NCBI GenBank assembly: GCA_965112735.1
Contig: OZ218952.1
Coordinates: forward strand, 806,001 to 870,000
From: Phaeosaccion multiseriatum
Taxonomy: Eukaryota > Ochrophyta, other classes
Direction of reading: 5' to 3'
DNA: 64,000 bases
In this document: one piece after another, positions 62,582-64,000 of the stretch
Numbering within the stretch: the stretch's first letter is position 1
Layout: each line of letters starts with the position of its first letter
Notes under the pieces: model-generated
What the model was told of the DNA's origin: nothing
What the model saw: only the letters and a program-made list of their open reading frames with translations
Database searches by the model: none
Translations under genes and position numbers: made by a program

Positions 62582-63773
62582 CCCCTCGCTTTCCCCGTCG
62601 GACCCCTCAGGCGTACTGCCAGCCACCACCACCGCCACCACCACGACCACCACGACCACCACGACCACCACCACTGCATCGCCTCGTCCTGCAGCTGCTG
62701 GACGGAGGTTTGGCAGCAGGAAGGGAGGACCTCATTGGGACTATACTCGTAACGCTCTCGCCACGGCACTCGTCCCCGGGGGGCTCAAGTTTGCGGAGAT
62801 ACCCGAGGGTATTCCATACGGGCAGCGGCGGGCAGGGGGAGGGGTCGGGCGGATAGGAGGGCCGGGGGGGCAGGGGAAGCAGTTGGTGATACAGGGGCTG
62901 CAACAGGGGAAGGGGCAGCAGTTGGTGATACAGGGGCAGGGGCGGCAAGGGAGGGCCGGAGTGGACGAAGGACGGACAGCGGGGAGAGAGTTTTTGCACC
63001 GAGGTGGGGTGTGCGAGGGCTTGCGAGTGCTTGATCTCTTTTGCTACACAGGCTCCTTTGCCCTCAGTGCTCTGGCAGGAGGGGCGGCGTCCGCGACGGG
63101 GGTGGATCGCGATGGGTACGCCCTTCGGCTTGCGGCACTCAACGCCAAGCGGAATGGGCTGGTGGGGAAGGTGACGTGGTGTAAGGGTGAGGTAGGGGCC
63201 TATGTGAGTGAGCTGCTGGGGGAGGGGGAGGAGGAGGAGAAGAAGAAGAAGCACAAGAAGCGGTTGTTCGACCTTGTTGTGCTGGATCCGCCATCCTTCT
63301 CCCGCTCTCCTCGCTCCGTGACACGAGCTCAGAACAAGTTTGCGGCTCTAGCCGGGCGCGCATCGCTGTTGGTGCGGCCGTCGAGCGGGATGCTCCTATT
63401 GGTAGGGTGTGGAGGCACGTTTGGGAGCGCAGAGGAGATGGAGGAGTGTGTGGCTGGGGCGGTGGCTCGGCAAGGGAGGCGAGTTACCCTTCTGCAGAGG
63501 CTGAGCGACGACGCTATTACTGCTGATGGTGGAGAAGAGGAGGAGGAGGAGGGGGAGGGGGAGGAGGAGGAGGAGGAGGAGGAGGAGGAGGAGGAGGAGG
63601 AGGAGGAGGAGGAGGAGGAGGAGGGGTGGGGGAAGAGGGAGGGGGAGGAGAGGGGGGCGGAGGAGAGGGAGGAGGATGGGGAGGGAAAGGATGGTACAGC
63701 ACCAGCGGCGCTCCCTCCCCCTCACATGTCGCTGCTCGTCGTGTCTGAGCCGGTGGTCGCTGGGTTGCCGTAG
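58464..63773 (+). CDS. mTERF protein fused to RlmI-like SAM-dependent RNA methyltransferase
   Basis: Three exons, 58464-59653, 61415-61622 and 62013-63773; 1,052 aa, phases 2 and 0. The leader ([14 protein letters not shown]) is hydrophobic and may be organelle-targeting. Residues about 170-465 are mTERF repeats: [85 protein letters not shown] and [15 protein letters not shown]. Exon 3 starts with the last mTERF piece ([10 protein letters not shown]) and runs without a stop through a low-complexity linker into a methyltransferase: [20 protein letters not shown] (motif I), [15 protein letters not shown] (II), [14 protein letters not shown] (IV) and [10 protein letters not shown], whose Cys matches the position of the catalytic Cys of m5C enzymes such as RlmI. 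Poly-Glu interrupts the C-terminus. Two QLVIQ motifs sit before motif I. Inferred role: organellar rRNA methylation guided by the mTERF part. Confidence 0.82.
59862..61385 (+). repeat. 1.5-kb minisatellite of 12-bp units (CACCCATCCACT) in mTERF-fusion intron 1
   Basis: About 125 units with C/T variants (CACCCATCCCCT, CACTCACCCATC). The plus strand is stop-free in all three frames, giving spurious Thr-His-Pro-Ser ORFs of 550-600 aa. Confidence 0.97.
61678..61824 (+). repeat. (GGGA)n array in mTERF-fusion intron 2
   Basis: About 36 units with a few GAGA slips, 55 bp after the donor at 61623. A motif copy (TGTATCACCAACTG) follows at 61911-61924. Confidence 0.95.
62880..62933 (+). repeat. Two copies of CAGTTGGTGATACAG inside the methyltransferase domain
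   Basis: Positions 62880-62894 and 62919-62933, both encoding QLVIQ, 39 bp apart. They interrupt the segment between [12 protein letters not shown] and [13 protein letters not shown], which is continuous in RlmI-like proteins. Confidence 0.85.
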
Positions 63774-63934
63774 AAAGCTTAAAGAGGAGTGGGTCTCTGG
63801 GGGGCGTGAGTTATGGTCCGCCGTCGGAGTTGTCATACCCCCTCGGGAACCTGGCTTGCCCTTCGGCTTCAGCTTCACCCAGCACTCCTATCAAAACAAG
63901 CCCTTTGTCCTCACAAAAGCCCTCACTAGCCAAT
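63774..63934. other. Short spacer before the last gene
   Basis: 161 bp holding the 3' end of the fusion gene and the 5' leader of the next gene, in the same direction. Confidence 0.4.
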
Positions 63935-64000
63935 ATGCGTGCACCTTGCCTTGTGCTCTTCGTCGCCTCCGCTGCGCCTCTATGCAGTGCCTTTGTGGCA
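63935..64000 (+). CDS. Start of a predicted plastid-targeted protein, cut by the right edge
   Basis: 22 codons: a hydrophobic signal peptide (MRAPCLVLFVASAAPLC) followed by SAFVA. This matches the ASAFAP-type junction between signal peptide and transit peptide, with Phe at +1, used by stramenopile and cryptophyte plastid proteins. The mature protein lies outside the window. Confidence 0.6.
   Translation, partial: MRAPCLVLFVASAAPLCSAFVA

Overview
The window is nuclear DNA of an intron-rich, GC-rich eukaryote that makes flagella: it carries an outer-arm-type dynein heavy chain tail, an EB1 protein and a CEP164-like WW protein. A partial gene at the right edge begins with a signal peptide followed by a SAF motif, the hallmark of plastid import in algae with a red-derived complex plastid, and surface proteins carry long (APT)n linkers. 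Together these point to a photosynthetic stramenopile (ochrophyte). The lineage is an inference; I cannot name a species. Almost every intron is loaded with simple-sequence repeats (GGA, GGGA, GATA, CA/GT, CT, GTGA, 12-mers), and the same repeats run through coding exons as poly-G, poly-E, poly-D, poly-Q and poly-S tracts.

Layout, left to right: dynein heavy chain N-terminal region (minus, continues off the left edge); EB1 (plus); a giant EF-hand/WW protein (minus); Noc1/CEBPZ ribosome-biogenesis factor (plus); histone chaperone ASF1 (plus); METTL21-like methyltransferase (minus); TMEM104-like amino-acid permease family protein (plus); a head-to-head pair of large cysteine-rich PT-linker membrane proteins (minus 35.1-44.4 kb, plus 44.7-50.0 kb) whose outer halves form a near-identical inverted repeat; a gene-poor stretch with a small TIR-bounded minisatellite and a 1.3-kb GTGA satellite; a third secreted cysteine-rich PT protein (minus); TRIAP1/Mdm35 (minus); an mTERF protein fused to an RlmI-like RNA methyltransferase (plus); and the start of a plastid-targeted protein (plus). 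I rebuilt the spliced models by hand from donor/acceptor consensus, phase and protein family similarity. In all complete models the exon phases add up.

Five of the gene pairs are divergent with 115-640 bp between start codons, so bidirectional promoters seem to be the rule here. The dynein/EB1/WW trio forms a 17-kb cluster of flagellum or microtubule genes.

The most notable observations are the mTERF-methyltransferase fusion (a natural analogue of the animal MTERF4-NSUN4 complex), a dispersed 15-bp motif CAGTTGGTGATACAG found about 18 times in both orientations and several reading frames in unrelated genes and introns, and the amplification of a two-exon module in the cysteine-rich surface protein pair.
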